Shown: in pieces, positions 60,499-64,000 of the stretch
How positions within the stretch are numbered: position 1 is the stretch's first letter
Layout of the letters: the number at the start of each line of letters is the position of its first letter
Source of the DNA: Psychrobacter aestuarii
GTDB taxonomy: Bacteria > Pseudomonadota > Gammaproteobacteria > Pseudomonadales > Moraxellaceae
NCBI RefSeq assembly: GCF_904846035.1
Contig: NZ_CAJGYT010000001.1
Location: 1,674,001-1,738,000, forward strand
Length of the DNA: 64,000 nucleotides
Reading direction: 5' to 3'
Position numbers and translations under genes: made by a program
The notes under the pieces: generated by a model
Databases searched by the model: none
What the model saw: only the letters and a program-made list of their open reading frames with translations
Told to the model about the DNA's origin: nothing

Positions 60499-60855
60499 AT
60501 GGCCCGTGTAAAACGTGGTGTACAGGCGAATCGCCGTCACAAAAAAATCCTAAAACGTGCTAAAGGCTATTACGGCGCTCGTTCACGCGTCTATCGCGTA
60601 GCGGTACAAGCAGTAACCAAAGCTGGTCAGTACGCTTACCGTGACCGTCGTAACAAGAAACGTACTTTCCGTCGTCTATGGATTGCACGTATCAACGCTG
60701 GTGCACGCATCAACGGTCTAAGCTACAGCCGCTTTATCAACGGCCTTAAAAAAGCCAACATCGAAATCGATCGTCGCGTTCTAGCTGACATCGCGATGCA
60801 CGACGCTGCTGCTTTTGGCGCGTTGGTTGAAAAAGCAAAAGCTCAGCTAGCCTAA
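60499..60855 (+). CDS. rplT: 50S ribosomal protein L20
   Basis: The 118-residue protein begins [20 protein letters not shown] and contains the L20 block [24 protein letters not shown]. It is required for early 50S assembly and often represses its own operon. TTGGAG is upstream of the ATG. Confidence 0.98.
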   Translation: MARVKRGVQANRRHKKILKRAKGYYGARSRVYRVAVQAVTKAGQYAYRDRRNKKRTFRRLWIARINAGARINGLSYSRFINGLKKANIEIDRRVLADIAMHDAAAFGALVEKAKAQLA

Positions 60856-60890
60856 GGTATCAACGCTACGGCGTATCTTAGCTACTGATT

Positions 60891-60925
60891 AAAAAAAGCT
60901 ACCGCTGGTCGGTGGCTTTTTTTAT
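60891..60925 (+). terminator. Terminator after rplT
   Basis: AAGCTACCG pairs with CGGTGGCTT (one G-U) around CTGGT, with A run before and seven T after. Confidence 0.85.
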
Positions 60926-61054
60926 GTGTATAGGGTCGATTGGTGATAGACTAGCTGTCCATCATTGTCCCTTATTTGCCAGTGGCGCTATTACCGCCAT
61001 GGTCAAAAGGCGACCCACCGCGGCGCAGGCAATGCCCTGCGGATGGTAAATGGT

Positions 61055-62172
<1,118 letters not shown>

Positions 62173-62246
62173 CCAAACCTCCTTACTTATAGATAAGGTT
62201 ATCCAACCTTATCGCCCTTATTTTGATATTTTGATTCGAGACAGTT

Positions 62247-64000
62247 ATGAAAATCAGCGAACAGTGGCTACGTCAATGGGTAAATCCTGCTATCAGCAGT
62301 GCAGCACTTGCTGAGCAGCTGACGATGGCGGGTCTTGAGATTGACGATCGTTATAGTGTGGCGCGTGCGTTTAGTGGTGTGGTCGTGGGTGAAGTCGTTG
62401 AAGTTGCGCCGCATCCTGATGCCGACAAGCTGCGCGTGACCAAGGTCAACATTGGCAATGATGAGCCGCTACAAATCGTCTGCGGTGCGCCCAATGTGCA
62501 TGTGGGTATGAAAGCCCCTGTGGCGACCATTGGCGCGGTACTGCCAAGCGATGACGCCAAAGGCTTTAAGATTAAAAAAGGCAAGCTACGCGGTGTGGCG
62601 TCACACGGTATGCTGTGCGGCGCTTCAGAGATTGACTTGGTCGATGAGATTGACGGTCTGCTTGAGCTGCCTGCGAACGCGCCTGTAGGCGTCGATATCC
62701 GTGATTATTTGGGTCTGGACAATCAAATCCTAGACATCTCCATCACGCCAAACCGTGGTGACTGCTTTAGCGTACGTGGTATCGCGCGCGAGCTTGCGGT
62801 GATTAACGCGCTCACTGCGCAAACGCCCAGCATTCCTGATGCGCTAGAGGCGCACAGTGATGCCATTCACGCGCCGACTGTACGTTTGAGCGCTGATGAG
62901 GCGTGCCCGCGTTATTTATTGCAGCGTATTGATGGCATTGACCGCAGTATCGCCACGCCAAAATGGCTACAAGATGCCTTGCTGCATTCAGGTTTGCGCA
63001 GCCATAACTTTTTGGTCGATGTGACCAACTATGTGTTGCTAGAGTTGGGTCAGCCGCTGCATGCCTTTGATGCCGATTGTATTGAAGGCGCGGTTGACGT
63101 GCGTCTGGCGCAGGCGGGCGAAACGGTAACCTTGCTTAATGACCAAAGCGTGACGCTAACAGGTGACGAGCTGGTGATTGCCGATAGCCAAGGGATTCTA
63201 GCACTGGCGGGCATCATGGGTGCCAAACGTGGCAGCGTCTCAGATGAGACGACCAACATCGTGATTGAAAGTGCGTTTTTTGCGCCGCTTGCCATTGCAG
63301 GGCGTGCACGCCGCTTTGGTCTGCATACCGATGCCTCACAGCGCTTTGAGCGCGGGGTCGATTTTGAGTTGCCAGCGATGGCACTTGCGCGCGCAGCCGA
63401 CATCATCACCAGTGTTGCAGGCGGGCAGGTCAGTAGCCTTGTGGTCACTGAACAAGTCGGCTATCTGCCGACCCGTGCGCCAATCACTCTACCGATTGCC
63501 AAAGTTAAAGACGTCTTAGGCATCGAGATTGCTGCCGATGAGATGCAGCGTATCTTAACGCAGCTGGGCTTTGACGTTGAGCTGCAAGCGGACGCATTGG
63601 TGTGTACGCCGCCGTCATACCGCTTTGATATGAGTATCAAAGAAGACCTCATCGAAGAGATTGCGCGTATTTACGGCTACGACAATATTCCAAGTGCGCT
63701 GCCTGCGCTAAAAGTCAGCATGGATTATGACGATACCGCCGACTTGACCTATTACTTTAAGCGCGCGCTGGTGGATATCGGCTACATGGAAGCCATCAGC
63801 TTTAGCTTTAGCGATGCTAAGCTTGAAGCGATTTTAAATGATGATGCGCTGGGTGAAGTGCTGGCACTGGCGAATCCCATCTCAAGTGACTTGGCAGTCA
63901 TGCGTCGTACCCTGTTATCGAGCTTGCTACCTTGTGTACAATACAACCTAAACCGTCAGCAGTCGCGTATCCGCTTTTTTGAGACAGGGCTTAGCTTTGT
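62247..64000 (+). CDS. pheT: Phenylalanyl-tRNA synthetase beta subunit (partial, runs off the window)
   Basis: Starts MKISEQWLRQWVNPAISSAAL at the ATG 62247, and 584 residues are visible. The tRNA-binding OB domain is at about 39-150 (VVGEVVEVAPHPDADKLRVTKVNIG), followed by the B3/B4 editing domain and the B5 region (RAPITLPIAKVKDVLGIEI); the rest is beyond the right edge. It lies 74 bp after pheS. Confidence 0.97.
   Translation, partial: MKISEQWLRQWVNPAISSAALAEQLTMAGLEIDDRYSVARAFSGVVVGEVVEVAPHPDADKLRVTKVNIGNDEPLQIVCGAPNVHVGMKAPVATIGAVLPSDDAKGFKIKKGKLRGVASHGMLCGASEIDLVDEIDGLLELPANAPVGVDIRDYLGLDNQILDISITPNRGDCFSVRGIARELAVINALTAQTPSIPDALEAHSDAIHAPTVRLSADEACPRYLLQRIDGIDRSIATPKWLQDALLHSGLRSHNFLVDVTNYVLLELGQPLHAFDADCIEGAVDVRLAQAGETVTLLNDQSVTLTGDELVIADSQGILALAGIMGAKRGSVSDETTNIVIESAFFAPLAIAGRARRFGLHTDASQRFERGVDFELPAMALARAADIITSVAGGQVSSLVVTEQVGYLPTRAPITLPIAKVKDVLGIEIAADEMQRILTQLGFDVELQADALVCTPPSYRFDMSIKEDLIEEIARIYGYDNIPSALPALKVSMDYDDTADLTYYFKRALVDIGYMEAISFSFSDAKLEAILNDDALGEVLALANPISSDLAVMRRTLLSSLLPCVQYNLNRQQSRIRFFETGLSF

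Overview
The window is 64 kb of ordinary bacterial chromosome, densely coded, with no phage, IS element, CRISPR array, rRNA or tRNA gene that I can see. The gene content is gammaproteobacterial: rpsP-rimM-trmD-rplS, tatABC next to hisIE, dksA-gluQ, zur-znuCB/znuA, a complete atp operon, rpmI-rplT-pheST. The long PlsB, the AcdH-type acyl-CoA dehydrogenase, the murD-ftsW pair cut off from the rest of the dcw cluster and the protein sequences overall suggest Moraxellaceae, most likely Psychrobacter or a near relative. Genus is inference, not proven here.

Layout. 0-10 kb: plsB (minus), a Cys-tRNA(Pro) deacylase, a tautomerase-like protein, a small secreted protein, an acyl-CoA dehydrogenase, an FUSC-type membrane protein, aroE. 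9-14 kb: a lipoprotein and pabC, then mltG and tmk; the usual pabC-mltG-tmk block is interrupted by an unknown gene and a DpnI-family (Dam-replacing) restriction endonuclease. 14-19 kb: glnK-amtB (ammonium), sulP-usp. 19-25 kb: murD-ftsW, dksA-gluQ, cpdA. 25-29 kb: zinc uptake, zur-znuC-znuB divergent from znuA across a perfect Zur-type palindrome. 29-37 kb: atpI, a 704-bp gap, then atpBEFHAGDC. 37-42 kb: an RstA/RstB-like two-component pair, a 59-residue membrane protein missed by length cut-offs, and an EnvZ-like kinase on the other strand. 42-45 kb: the rpsP operon. 45-54 kb: uvrC, lgt-thyA-folA, an NRDE protein, rppH, osmC, MAPEG, dusC. 54-56 kb: an AT-rich orphan gene and a solo UvrD-like helicase. 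56-60 kb: hisIE-tatABC and a thioesterase. 60-64 kb: rpmI-rplT and pheS-pheT, with pheT cut by the window end.

Most worth a second look: (1) the DpnI homologue, which keeps the zinc cysteines and catalytic D53/E64/K66 and implies that the host does not methylate GATC; (2) five GATC sites in 62 bp just upstream of its unknown convergent neighbour; (3) a near-perfect 55-bp inverted repeat between atpA and atpG; (4) a possible ~70-nt RNA (promoter plus terminator, with a 12-bp palindrome upstream) in the atpI-atpB gap; (5) an 18-bp perfect dyad upstream of the RstB-like kinase; (6) a sigma54-like promoter before glnK. Promoters, terminators and hairpins were found by eye and have not been scored by software.
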